Positions 45,100-52,871 of a stretch of 64,000 nucleotides of DNA are shown one piece after another (within the stretch, counting starts at the first letter, position 1; every line of letters begins with the position of its first letter). Where the stretch lies: positions 124,001 through 188,000 of the forward strand of contig NZ_JACCHQ010000005.1 in assembly GCF_016031655.1 (NCBI RefSeq), in the 5' to 3' direction. A model generated the notes under the pieces. The model searched no databases and was not told where the DNA came from. It saw only the letters and a list, made by a program, of their open reading frames with translations. This DNA is from Bradyrhizobium glycinis. GTDB taxonomy: Bacteria > Pseudomonadota > Alphaproteobacteria > Rhizobiales > Xanthobacteraceae. Made by a program: the position numbers and the translations under genes.

Positions 45100-46500
45100 A
45101 TGCAAGATCTCTGGCGCCTGTCGGCCGCCGACCTCGCCACCCTCGTCAGGTCCAAAAAGGTGTCCGCCAGCGAGGCCGCCAAGGCCGGTCTCGCGCGGCT
45201 CGACGCCGTCAATCCCCAGCTCAACGCGGTGATCGACCACCGGCCGGAGGACGTGCTCAAGCAGGCCGATGCCGTCGATGCCGCAATTAGCCGGGGTGAG
45301 GACCCCGGCGTCCTCGCCGGCGTGCCCGTGACCATCAAGGCCAATGTCGACCAGGAAGGCTTTGCCACCACCAACGGCCTGAAGCTGCAGCGCGACCTGA
45401 TCGCCCGCGAGGACAATCCGGTCGTCGCCAATTTCCGTAAATCGGGCGCCATCCTGCTCGGCCGCACCAATTGCCCGGCCTTCTCCTATCGCTGGTTCAC
45501 CACCAATCTCATCCACGGCGACACCAAGAACCCCCGCGACGCTTCGCTGACCCCGGGCGGCTCCTCCGGCGGCGCCGGCTCGGCGGTCGCGGCAGGCATC
45601 GGCCACATCGCCCACGGCACCGACATCGCCGGCTCGATCCGTTATCCCGCCTATGCTTGCGGCGTGCACGGTCTGCGCCCGACGCTCGGCCGCATTCCCG
45701 CCTTCAATCCGGCGCTGCCGGAGCGACCGATCGGGCCGCAAATCATGGCGGTCTCGGGCCCGCTGGCGCGCACGGTGAATGATCTCAGAATTTCGCTCGA
45801 GGCCATGTCGGCCCGCGACATCCGCGATCCTTGGTTCGCGCCGGTGCCGCTGCAGGGACCGACCCGGGACAAGCGCGCCGCGCTCTGCCTCAATCCGGGC
45901 GGCCTTGCCACCGCGCCGGAGGTGAAGGCCGCGGTGAGCGATGCCGGCAAGCGGCTGGAGCGCGCCGGCTGGACCGTCGATGTGATCGAGGATACGCCGC
46001 CGATGCGCGAGGCGGTCGAATGGCAGATCAAGCTCTGGCTCGGCGACGGCTATGAGGCGCAGCTGGAGATGGCCGAGCGCGAGGGCGATCCCGGCGCGCT
46101 GGCGTGCCTCCGCGGCAACCGCAATCGAGTCACGCCGATGGATCAGACCAATTACGCCAAGGCGCTGACCCGGCGAGCGACACTGACGCGCGAATGGATG
46201 CTGTTCTTCGAAAAATACGCCGTGCTGCTGACGCCGGTCTCCGGCGAATTGCCGTTTCCGGATCATCTCGACCGCAAGGACGAAGATTCCTTCAAGCGCG
46301 TCTGGGAAGCGCAGCTGCCGCAGATCGCGATCCCCTTCATGGGACTGCCGGGGCTCGTCGTCTCGACGGGTCTCGTCGGCAAGGCGCCGGTCGGCGTGCA
46401 CGTCGTCTCGGGGCGTTATCGCGAGGATCTGTGCCTGCTCGCGGGCGAAGCGATCGAGGCCGGCGGCGTGCCGCCGTCGCCGATCGATCCTATGGGCTAG
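45100..46500 (+). CDS. Amidase signature family enzyme
   Basis: The 466-residue amidase starts MQDLWRLSAADLATLVRSKK. The Ser-cisSer-Lys triad is visible: Lys80 in VTIKANVDQEG, the first Ser in TPGGSSGGAGSAVAAG and the nucleophile Ser in GTDIAGSIRYPAYACGV. GatA-like amidases, aryl-acylamidases and aliphatic amidases share this pattern, and the substrate cannot be told. It is not a GatA, as gatB/gatC are absent. ATG 45100 follows GGAG; the frame upstream runs through the repeat. The glutathione peroxidase gene begins 2 bp after its stop. Confidence 0.88.
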   Translation: MQDLWRLSAADLATLVRSKKVSASEAAKAGLARLDAVNPQLNAVIDHRPEDVLKQADAVDAAISRGEDPGVLAGVPVTIKANVDQEGFATTNGLKLQRDLIAREDNPVVANFRKSGAILLGRTNCPAFSYRWFTTNLIHGDTKNPRDASLTPGGSSGGAGSAVAAGIGHIAHGTDIAGSIRYPAYACGVHGLRPTLGRIPAFNPALPERPIGPQIMAVSGPLARTVNDLRISLEAMSARDIRDPWFAPVPLQGPTRDKRAALCLNPGGLATAPEVKAAVSDAGKRLERAGWTVDVIEDTPPMREAVEWQIKLWLGDGYEAQLEMAEREGDPGALACLRGNRNRVTPMDQTNYAKALTRRATLTREWMLFFEKYAVLLTPVSGELPFPDHLDRKDEDSFKRVWEAQLPQIAIPFMGLPGLVVSTGLVGKAPVGVHVVSGRYREDLCLLAGEAIEAGGVPPSPIDPMG

Positions 46501-46502
46501 CG

Positions 46503-46979
46503 ATGACTGATATCTACGACTTCAAGGCCAACTCGCTGGCCGGCGAGGAGGTCGCCCTGCGACGTTTCGAGGGGCAGGTGCTCTTGATCGTCAACACCGC
46601 GAGCAAATGCGGCTTCACGCCGCAATATCGCGGCCTCGAGGATCTCTATCGCGACCTCGCCCCGCGCGGCTTCTCGGTGCTCGGCTTTCCCTGCAACCAG
46701 TTCGGCGCGCAGGAGCCGGGGCAGGCGAGCGAGATCCAGGAATTCTGCTCGGCCCATTACGACGTCACTTTTCCCCTGTTCGAGAAGATCGACGTCAACG
46801 GGCCGAAGGCACATCCTCTGTATGAGTACCTGAAACGCCAGCAATCCGGGCTGCTCGGCGCCGCCATCAAATGGAATTTCACCAAATTCCTGGTGGACCG
46901 TAAGGGTCGCGTGGTCGCGCGCTACGCGCCGACCGCCCGGCCCGAAGGATTGCGCACTCGAATCGAAACCCTGTTGTGA
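46503..46979 (+). CDS. Glutathione peroxidase (Cys type)
   Basis: The 158-residue protein reduces hydroperoxides with thiols. It has peroxidatic Cys36 in VNTASKCGFTPQYRGLE, the Gln motif LGFPCNQFGAQEPG and the Trp/Asn motif IKWNFTKFLVD. It is the Cys, not Sec, form, and members of this form usually prefer thioredoxin. No signal peptide. It starts 2 bp after the amidase gene and is followed 11 bp later by the DUF3297 gene. Confidence 0.93.
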   Translation: MTDIYDFKANSLAGEEVALRRFEGQVLLIVNTASKCGFTPQYRGLEDLYRDLAPRGFSVLGFPCNQFGAQEPGQASEIQEFCSAHYDVTFPLFEKIDVNGPKAHPLYEYLKRQQSGLLGAAIKWNFTKFLVDRKGRVVARYAPTARPEGLRTRIETLL

Positions 46980-46990
46980 GCGAGACAAGC

Positions 46991-47233
46991 ATGAGCGACG
47001 AATTTCCGGACCGCCTGTCGGTCGACCCGAACAGCCCCTATTACAACGCAGAGATCCTGGCGCGCGACGTCGGCATCCGCTTCAAGGGCATCGAGAAGAC
47101 CAATGTCGAGGAGTACTGCATCAGCGAAGGCTGGGTCCGCGTCACCGCCGGCAACGCCAAGGACCGCCACGGCAACCCGCTGACCATCAAGGTGCACGGC
47201 CCGGTCGAGCCGTATTTCAGGGATAAGAAATAG
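46991..47233 (+). CDS. DUF3297 family protein
   Basis: The 80-residue protein (MSDEFPDRLSVDPNSPYYNA, DVGIRFKGIEKTNVEEYCIS, EGWVRV) matches the short DUF3297 family, in which the DNPxSP/PYYN-like start and EGWVRV are conserved. Function unknown. It appears co-transcribed with the glutathione peroxidase gene. Confidence 0.82.
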   Translation: MSDEFPDRLSVDPNSPYYNAEILARDVGIRFKGIEKTNVEEYCISEGWVRVTAGNAKDRHGNPLTIKVHGPVEPYFRDKK

Positions 47234-47304
47234 ACGCCCGTCCACCCGCACTCTGTCGTCAAGCCCGGCCATGACGAGCGATGGAGCTAGCCAGGAAAGA
47301 GAAC

Positions 47305-48474
47305 ATGTCCGTCCGCATCGTCGGCGTCCGCGAGATCACCAAGCCGATCTCCTCGCCGATCCGCAACGCCTATATCGACTTCACGAAGATGACGACCAGC
47401 CTCGTTGCCGTCGTCACCGACGTGGTCCGCGACGGCAAGCGCGTCGTCGGCTACGGCTTCAACTCCAACGGCCGTTACGGGCAGGGCGGCCTGATCCGCG
47501 AGCGCTTTGCCGCGCGCATCACGGAGGCTGATCCGAAGTCGCTGCTGAACGCGGCGGGCGACAATCTCGACCCCGACAAGGTCTGGGCCGCGATGATGAC
47601 CAACGAGAAGCCGGGCGGTCATGGCGAGCGTTCGGTCGCAGTCGGCACCATCGACATGGCGGTGTGGGATGCGGTGGCGAAGATCGCGGGCCAGCCGCTG
47701 TTCCGCCTGCTCGCCGAGCGTCACGGCGTCAAAGCCAATCCGCGCGTCTTCGTCTATGCCGCCGGCGGCTATTATTATCCCGGCAAGGATCTTTCGATGT
47801 TGCGCGGTGAGATGCGCGGCTATCTCGATCGCGGCTACAACGTCGTCAAGATGAAGATCGGTGGTGCGCCGATTAACGAGGACCGCACCCGCATCGAGGC
47901 GGTGCTGAAGGAGATCGGCAAGGACGCCCAGCTCGCCGTCGACGCCAACGGCCGCTTCAACCTGGAGACCGCCATCGCCTATGCCAAGATGCTGCGTGAC
48001 TATCCGTTGTTTTGGTACGAGGAGGCCGGCGATCCCCTCGACTACGCGCTGCAGGCCGCGCTCGCCGAATTCTATCCGGGCCCGATGGCGACCGGCGAAA
48101 ATCTCTTCAGCCACCAGGACGCCCGCAACCTGATCCGCTACGGCGGCATGCGCCCGGACCGTGACTGGCTGCAATTCGATTGCGCCTTGTCTTATGGCCT
48201 GTGCGAATACCAGCGCACGCTCGAGGTGCTGAAGACCCACGGCTGGTCCCCCAGCCGCTGCATCCCGCATGGCGGCCACCAGATGTCGCTCAACATCGCC
48301 GCCGGCCTCGGCCTAGGCGGCAACGAAAGCTACCCCGACCTATTCCAGCCCTATGGCGGCTTCCCCGACGGCGTGCGCGTCGAGAACGGCCACATCACCA
48401 TGCCCGACCTTCCCGGCATCGGCTTCGAAGGCAAGTCCGATCTCTACAAGGAGATGAAGGCGCTGGCGGAGTAG
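47305..48474 (+). CDS. tarD: D(-)-tartrate dehydratase (enolase superfamily)
   Basis: The 389-residue enzyme dehydrates D-tartrate to oxaloacetate. It matches, as I recall it, the characterised B. japonicum enzyme of the mandelate-racemase subgroup: Lys102, Lys182 and Lys184 (VVKMKIGG), metal ligands Asp213, Glu239 and Glu265, and His322 (IPHGGHQMSLN) all fall at the published numbers when translation starts at ATG 47305. That fit supports this start over an upstream ATG at 47281. No tartrate transporter or regulator is next to it. Mg-dependent, cytoplasmic. Confidence 0.93.
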   Translation: MSVRIVGVREITKPISSPIRNAYIDFTKMTTSLVAVVTDVVRDGKRVVGYGFNSNGRYGQGGLIRERFAARITEADPKSLLNAAGDNLDPDKVWAAMMTNEKPGGHGERSVAVGTIDMAVWDAVAKIAGQPLFRLLAERHGVKANPRVFVYAAGGYYYPGKDLSMLRGEMRGYLDRGYNVVKMKIGGAPINEDRTRIEAVLKEIGKDAQLAVDANGRFNLETAIAYAKMLRDYPLFWYEEAGDPLDYALQAALAEFYPGPMATGENLFSHQDARNLIRYGGMRPDRDWLQFDCALSYGLCEYQRTLEVLKTHGWSPSRCIPHGGHQMSLNIAAGLGLGGNESYPDLFQPYGGFPDGVRVENGHITMPDLPGIGFEGKSDLYKEMKALAE

Positions 48475-48502
48475 GGGTGGACGGCCGCGCCACACGCTCG
48501 CT

Positions 48503-48657
48503 GTCGTCCCGGACAAGCGCGCCTCAAGCGCGCGCCGATCCGGGACCCATAACCCCAGGCAGACCTCGTTTCGCGAAGCTGATAACTCCGAGTCCCCGTG
48601 ACCACGATCTCCTGTGGTTATGGGTTCCGGATCTGCGCTTCGCTTGTCCGGGACGAC
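48503..48657. repeat. 155-bp imperfect palindromic element
   Basis: Outer arms GTCGTCCCGGACAAGCG (48503-48519) and CGCTTGTCCGGGACGAC (48641-48657) are a perfect 17-bp inverted repeat. Inner arms GGGACCCATAACC and GGTTATGGGTTCC pair nearly perfectly. A 44-bp stretch (48506-48549) is identical to 52390-52433. It lies between the convergent ends of tarD and the malonyl-CoA decarboxylase gene and may end both transcripts. Confidence 0.8.
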
Positions 48658-48672
48658 GACTGAGTATGCCGC

Positions 48673-50025
48673 TTACGACAACCGCATATCCAGCAGCCGT
48701 CGCCCCTCGCCCTTCAGCAGCTTCTTCACCGCGCTGGACGCCACGACCTCGCCGTCATTGGCATAGGCCTCGTGGTTCTTCTCGATGTCGTCGAGGCGGT
48801 AGAGGTAGTTGACCATGACGCCGGCGGACTCGCGCAGGCCCTTGGGCGAGAGGTCGCCCAGCCAGTTGATTCGCTCCAGCCGCGCGCCGTTGCCGAGATG
48901 GAAGCGGGCGACGGAATCGATCAGCTTGCCCTTCGGCGTGCGCGCCTTGAGGAAATAGTGCGCCGCGAGCGGCTCCAGCACGGCGCGGAGCAGCGCCGCC
49001 GTCTCCGGGCTCTCGAACCATCTGGGATCGTCGAGGCGCTTGAGCACCTCGCGATCCTCGTCCGACAGGGGCAAGTTCTTGTCTTGCTTCACCCAGGCCA
49101 TGAAGCCCGGCACCGGCGACAGCGTGACGAAGGTGTCGAGCTTCGGCAGCTCGCGGCGCAGCTCTTCCACCACCTGCTTGATCAGGAAGCTGCCGAAGGA
49201 GATGCCGCCCAGGCCGCGCTGGGTGTTGGAGATCGAATAGAACACGGCGGTGCGCGCGCGCTCGATCGGCAGATGCTGGCGGTCGACCGCGAGCAGGGGC
49301 TGGATCGCGCCGGGGATCGTCTCGGTCAGCGCCACCTCGACGAAGATCAGGGGCTCGTCCACCATCGCAGGATGGAAGAAGGCGTAGCAGCGCCGGTCGA
49401 CCGGATCGATGCGGCGGCGCAGATCGTCCCAGTCCGAGATCTCGTGCACGGCTTCGTAACGGATGATCTTTTCGAGGATGTTGGCCGGGGTCGACCAGTC
49501 GATCCTGCGCAGCACGAGAAACCCCCTGTTGAACCACGAAGAAAGAAGATGCGAGACGTCGCGATCGAGCGCGGCGAGATCGGTGTGCCCGTTCATCATG
49601 CCGAGCAGATCGGCGCGCATGTTGACGAGATCGCCGGTACCGCCGGGCGCGCGGTTGAGCCGCCGGATCAGCTCCTGCCGGCGCGGCTCGGAAGCGAAGT
49701 GCAGCGAGCTTGCGTCCTCGTCGCTGGGGGCGGCCCGCCATGTCTCGATCGCCTTGGACAGGCGCTCCCGATCGGGGCCGAAATCGCGCACCAATCCCTC
49801 GAAGAAGGCGCGGCGTCCCGCCGCGTCCAGCTCCCGGTAGATGTCGAGGACCTCGCGCGCCATCGCGGTGCCGGAGGCTTCGCCCCGGCCCGACAGCAGC
49901 GCATCGCAGAGCTCGAGCAGTCCGTCGGCATCACGCTTGGTAGCGGCAGCGTCCCCCCGGCGAAGCAACGTGCGCCCGCGCTCGGAGATGGTGGCAAGCA
50001 GGTCGGAGAAGAAGGCGTTGGCCAT
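48673..50025 (-). CDS. Malonyl-CoA decarboxylase
   Basis: The 450-residue enzyme decarboxylates malonyl-CoA to acetyl-CoA. The N-terminal half is a helical oligomerisation domain; the C-terminal half has the acetyltransferase-like fold with VFYSISNTQRGLGGISFGSFLIKQV (Ser/Thr of the active site), TLSPVPGFMAW and VMVNYLYRLDDIEKNHEAY. In rhizobia the homologue MatA works with MatB and MatC on malonate from the host plant. No matB or matC is adjacent, so here it stands alone. Cytoplasmic. Confidence 0.92.
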   Translation of the reverse strand: MANAFFSDLLATISERGRTLLRRGDAAATKRDADGLLELCDALLSGRGEASGTAMAREVLDIYRELDAAGRRAFFEGLVRDFGPDRERLSKAIETWRAAPSDEDASSLHFASEPRRQELIRRLNRAPGGTGDLVNMRADLLGMMNGHTDLAALDRDVSHLLSSWFNRGFLVLRRIDWSTPANILEKIIRYEAVHEISDWDDLRRRIDPVDRRCYAFFHPAMVDEPLIFVEVALTETIPGAIQPLLAVDRQHLPIERARTAVFYSISNTQRGLGGISFGSFLIKQVVEELRRELPKLDTFVTLSPVPGFMAWVKQDKNLPLSDEDREVLKRLDDPRWFESPETAALLRAVLEPLAAHYFLKARTPKGKLIDSVARFHLGNGARLERINWLGDLSPKGLRESAGVMVNYLYRLDDIEKNHEAYANDGEVVASSAVKKLLKGEGRRLLDMRLS

Positions 50026-50220
50026 CTGGGCTTTCGTATCAGGTCTGTGCGTTGCGGGAGCTTACACGGGATTTGGGTGCAAGCCGATCACAATCAAGCA
50101 GGCGAATGCGGCATCTTTCGTTGGGCCGTGCGTTGGGAGAATGGTGTCATGCCGGGCGGAGCCGGGGAAGGGGGCGGAGCGTGCGGTGGCATTTGGGAAG
50201 GCGGCGGCCGCCACATCCTC

Positions 50221-50306
50221 CGTCATTGCGAGCGCAGCGAAGCAATCCAGAATCCCTCCTCGGCGGCATTCTGGATTGCTTCGTCGCTTCGCTCCTCGCA
50301 ATGACG
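50221..50306. repeat. 87-bp palindromic repeat family, copy D (86 bp)
   Basis: Ends CGTCATTGCGAGCGC and CTCGCAATGACG, with internal GAAGCAATCCAGAAT / ATTCTGGATTGCTTCG. Internal order matches copy A, opposite to B and C. It lies between the malonyl-CoA decarboxylase start and the AraC stop; the remaining 190 bp upstream of the decarboxylase hold no gene. Confidence 0.85.
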
Positions 50307-50315
50307 AGATTGGGG

Positions 50316-51155
50316 CTACCCCTTCCCCGCAAACTCCGTCGGCGTCCGTCCCGTCACCTGGCGGAACGCGGCCGAGAACGCCGGTACGCTGGCATAGCCG
50401 AGCTGGGTCGCCAGCTGCTTCACCGACACGTTGGCGTCCGTCGACAGAAGCTGGATCGCCGCCGCAATCCGTGCCCTCTGGCACCAGCTCTTGAAGCTCA
50501 ACTGCGTCTCGCTCGAAAACAGCCGCGACAAGGTCCGCCCGGAGGTTCCGACCTCGCGCGCCAGCGTGTCGATGTCGTACAGGCCGGTTGGGTCGTCGAG
50601 CACGATCATCGCGGCGCGGCGGCAGCGAACTTCGCGGGGCAGCGGCACGAAGGTCGCGGAATCCTCGGCCTGGTGCAATTCCAGCAGCACCAGGCGCACC
50701 AAGAGCTCGGTGCGCTCCTCGGTGCTGCGCCCGTCGAACAGCGCGAGGATCGCCTGATTGAGCAGCGGCGATACCCGCACCACGAATTCCCTGGTCAGGC
50801 CGTCAGAGCGCTGCTCGCGCTTCAGCCAGGACAGGTCGAAATACAGCGTGCGCATCTCGATGTCGGCGAGCAGGTCGATGGCGTGCTCGAGCCCGGCCGG
50901 CACCCAGACCGCGCGGTCCGGCGGCACCAGCCAGCGTCCGGCGGGCGTCGTCACCTGCATCGTGCCCTTTGCCGCATAGATCAGCTGCGCCTCGCGGTGC
51001 ATGTGCAGATCGATCCGCATCCCCTTGGGATAGTCGCGGGCGACCAGATGCACGCCCGCGGGCGAGCGGTGGTTGCTGCGGACCTCCCGCAGGATTGGCG
51101 TTTCCAAGCTTGGCGTTTCCAAGATTGGCCTGTTCAAGACAGTCATTGGCGGCAT
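50316..51155 (-). CDS. AraC-family transcriptional regulator
   Basis: The 279-residue regulator has an N-terminal cupin sensor (DLHMHREAQLIYAAKGTMQV, WLVPPDRAVWVPAGLEHAID) and a C-terminal double helix-turn-helix (IDTLAREVGTSGRTLSRLFS, VKQLATQLGYASVPAFSAAFRQVTGRTPTEF). It diverges from an MFS transporter gene with only 53 bp between, so it probably controls it. A 15-bp tandem duplication (51094-51108, 51109-51123) repeats five residues as LETPSLETPIL near the N-terminus. ATG 51155 or the ATG 9 bases later could be the start. Confidence 0.9.
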   Translation of the reverse strand: MPPMTVLNRPILETPSLETPILREVRSNHRSPAGVHLVARDYPKGMRIDLHMHREAQLIYAAKGTMQVTTPAGRWLVPPDRAVWVPAGLEHAIDLLADIEMRTLYFDLSWLKREQRSDGLTREFVVRVSPLLNQAILALFDGRSTEERTELLVRLVLLELHQAEDSATFVPLPREVRCRRAAMIVLDDPTGLYDIDTLAREVGTSGRTLSRLFSSETQLSFKSWCQRARIAAAIQLLSTDANVSVKQLATQLGYASVPAFSAAFRQVTGRTPTEFAGKG

Positions 51156-51208
51156 CTCGTCATAGAGAGGACATATAACGCATTTCGGAGCAGGAGAGGA
51201 CTCGCCGA

Positions 51209-52381
51209 ATGAACAGCCCCAGCCGGGTCATCGGTTTCGTCAACGCAGGTCATTTCATCGACCATTATTCGATGCTGATCTTCGCCGCCGCTGTCATCAT
51301 CATGGGTCCGGCGCTCGGCATGGCCTATTCGGAACTCTTGCCTTACGCGACGCCGGGCTTCGTCGCCTTCGGCGCGGGCTCGCTGCTCACCGGCTGGCTG
51401 GGCGATCGCTGGAGCCGCCGCCACATGATGCTGATCTTCTTCGTCGGCATCGGCCTCTCCATGGTCGCGGTCGGCTTCGTGCAGACCCCCGTGCAGCTCT
51501 GCGCTGCGTTGCTCGCGATCGGCATTTTCGCCTCGATTTATCACCCCGTCGGCACCGCCATGATCGTGTCCTATGCCGACCGGCTCGGCCGCGAGATGGG
51601 AATCAACGGCGTCTGGGGCAATCTCGGCGTGGCCTCGTCGGCCCTGGCGACCGGCGTGATCGGCCAATATTTCGGCTGGCGCTTCGCCTTCATCGTTCCC
51701 GGCGCGGTCACCGTCCTGATCGGCATCGGCTTCGCGCTGAGCGTCGTGCACGAGGACCGCAAGGGCAGTAAGCAGGCCGCGGCGCAGGCCCGGGTCGCCA
51801 AAGGGGACATGTGGCGCGTGATCCTGGCGCTGCTGATCGTGGTGATCGCGATCTCCACGACCTTCAACGCCGTCACCGTTGCGCTGCCAAAGCTGTTCGC
51901 CGAGCGGCTTACGGACCTGACCAAGAGCCCGGCGCTGCTCGGGGTCATCGCGGCCGGCGTCTACGTGTTTGGCGCGATGACGCAATACACGATCGGCCGG
52001 CTGCTCGACCGCTATTCGCTGAAGACGGTGGCGCTGCCGCTGTCCTTCATGCTGGCGCCGTTCCTGTATCTCGCCGCCAGCCTGAACAATTTGCCGCTGA
52101 TCCTGGTCTCGATCGGCATCGTCATGGGCGCCTTCGGTCAGGTCACGGTGAACGATGCCATGGTCGGCAAGTACACCACGGAAGAGTGGCGCTCGCGCGC
52201 CTATGCCGTGCGCTATTTCGTCGGCTTCACCGCGGCCGGCGCCTCCGTCGGTCTGGTCGCCTGGCTCTACGAGCAGGGCGGCTTCGTCACCATGCTGCAC
52301 GCCTTCGCCGCCCTCTGCCTGCTCGCCATCGCCGCCGCACTGATCCTGCCGCGCGAGATCCGGACGCCGCAGGCGGTGTGA
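51209..52381 (+). CDS. MFS transporter (fosmidomycin-resistance-like)
   Basis: The 390-residue protein has about 11-12 transmembrane helices. MFS signatures are the cytoplasmic loop GWLGDRWSRRHMM (motif A) and the second-half equivalent GRLLDRYS, with a basic central loop VHEDRKGSKQAAAQARVAKG (about residues 183-205). The FIDHYSMLIFAA start and SIYHPVGTAMI resemble the Fsr/fosmidomycin-resistance group. The substrate is unknown. Divergent from the AraC gene. GGAG precedes the ATG. Confidence 0.88.
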   Translation: MNSPSRVIGFVNAGHFIDHYSMLIFAAAVIIMGPALGMAYSELLPYATPGFVAFGAGSLLTGWLGDRWSRRHMMLIFFVGIGLSMVAVGFVQTPVQLCAALLAIGIFASIYHPVGTAMIVSYADRLGREMGINGVWGNLGVASSALATGVIGQYFGWRFAFIVPGAVTVLIGIGFALSVVHEDRKGSKQAAAQARVAKGDMWRVILALLIVVIAISTTFNAVTVALPKLFAERLTDLTKSPALLGVIAAGVYVFGAMTQYTIGRLLDRYSLKTVALPLSFMLAPFLYLAASLNNLPLILVSIGIVMGAFGQVTVNDAMVGKYTTEEWRSRAYAVRYFVGFTAAGASVGLVAWLYEQGGFVTMLHAFAALCLLAIAAALILPREIRTPQAV

Positions 52382-52387
52382 GGTCCC

Positions 52388-52533
52388 GTGTCCCGGACAA
52401 GCGCGCCTCAAGCGCGCGCCGATCCGGGACCCAGAGGCTGCGAATTCCCGTGTCGCATGGGCCCCGGCTCTGCAGCGCACCGCACCGGACGATGCTTCGC
52501 ATCGCCGGGGGCGCTGCGCCGCGTCCGGGGCAC
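52388..52533. repeat. Second copy of the 145-155-bp palindromic element
   Basis: Bases 52390-52433 are identical to 48506-48549. The right end GTCCGGGGCAC (about 52523-52533) is an imperfect complement of the left end GTGTCCCGGAC. The middle differs from the first copy and includes the hairpin ACGATGCTTCGCATCG also seen at about 28428-28442. It follows the MFS stop by 7 bp. Confidence 0.7.
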
Positions 52534-52566
52534 GAGAGGGAAATGAGGCGACGGGACTCTCTCCAC

Positions 52567-52616
52567 CGTCATTGCGAGGAGCCCTTGCGACGAAGCAATC
52601 CAGAATTTTTCCACGG
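52567..52616. repeat. 87-bp palindromic repeat, truncated copy E
   Basis: Only the left half is present: CGTCATTGCGAGGAGCCCTT onward to GAAGCAATCCAGAAT and a few more bases, after which similarity stops. The rest of the 255 bp up to the antiporter gene carries no gene that I can support and should hold its promoter. Confidence 0.75.
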
Positions 52617-52871
52617 AAGGATGCTGCGGCCGATCGCTCACTCACCCAATCATGCCATTATGCCCCTGTTTTGCCCGACGGCACAAGTCGCTTCGGCAAG
52701 ACCGAAATTTCTCAAGCCTTTTCAACCCCGTCCCTACTGTGCATGGGGTTGTTTTCGCACTTTTTGTTTTCGCTCCCTAAACCCGCCCTGCGCGGCGGAA
52801 CCCGCTCCGCCTTCCGCGGGTTCTATTCCTTTGCCCCGACACGGGGCAGATGAAGGGGAAAAACCACCTGC

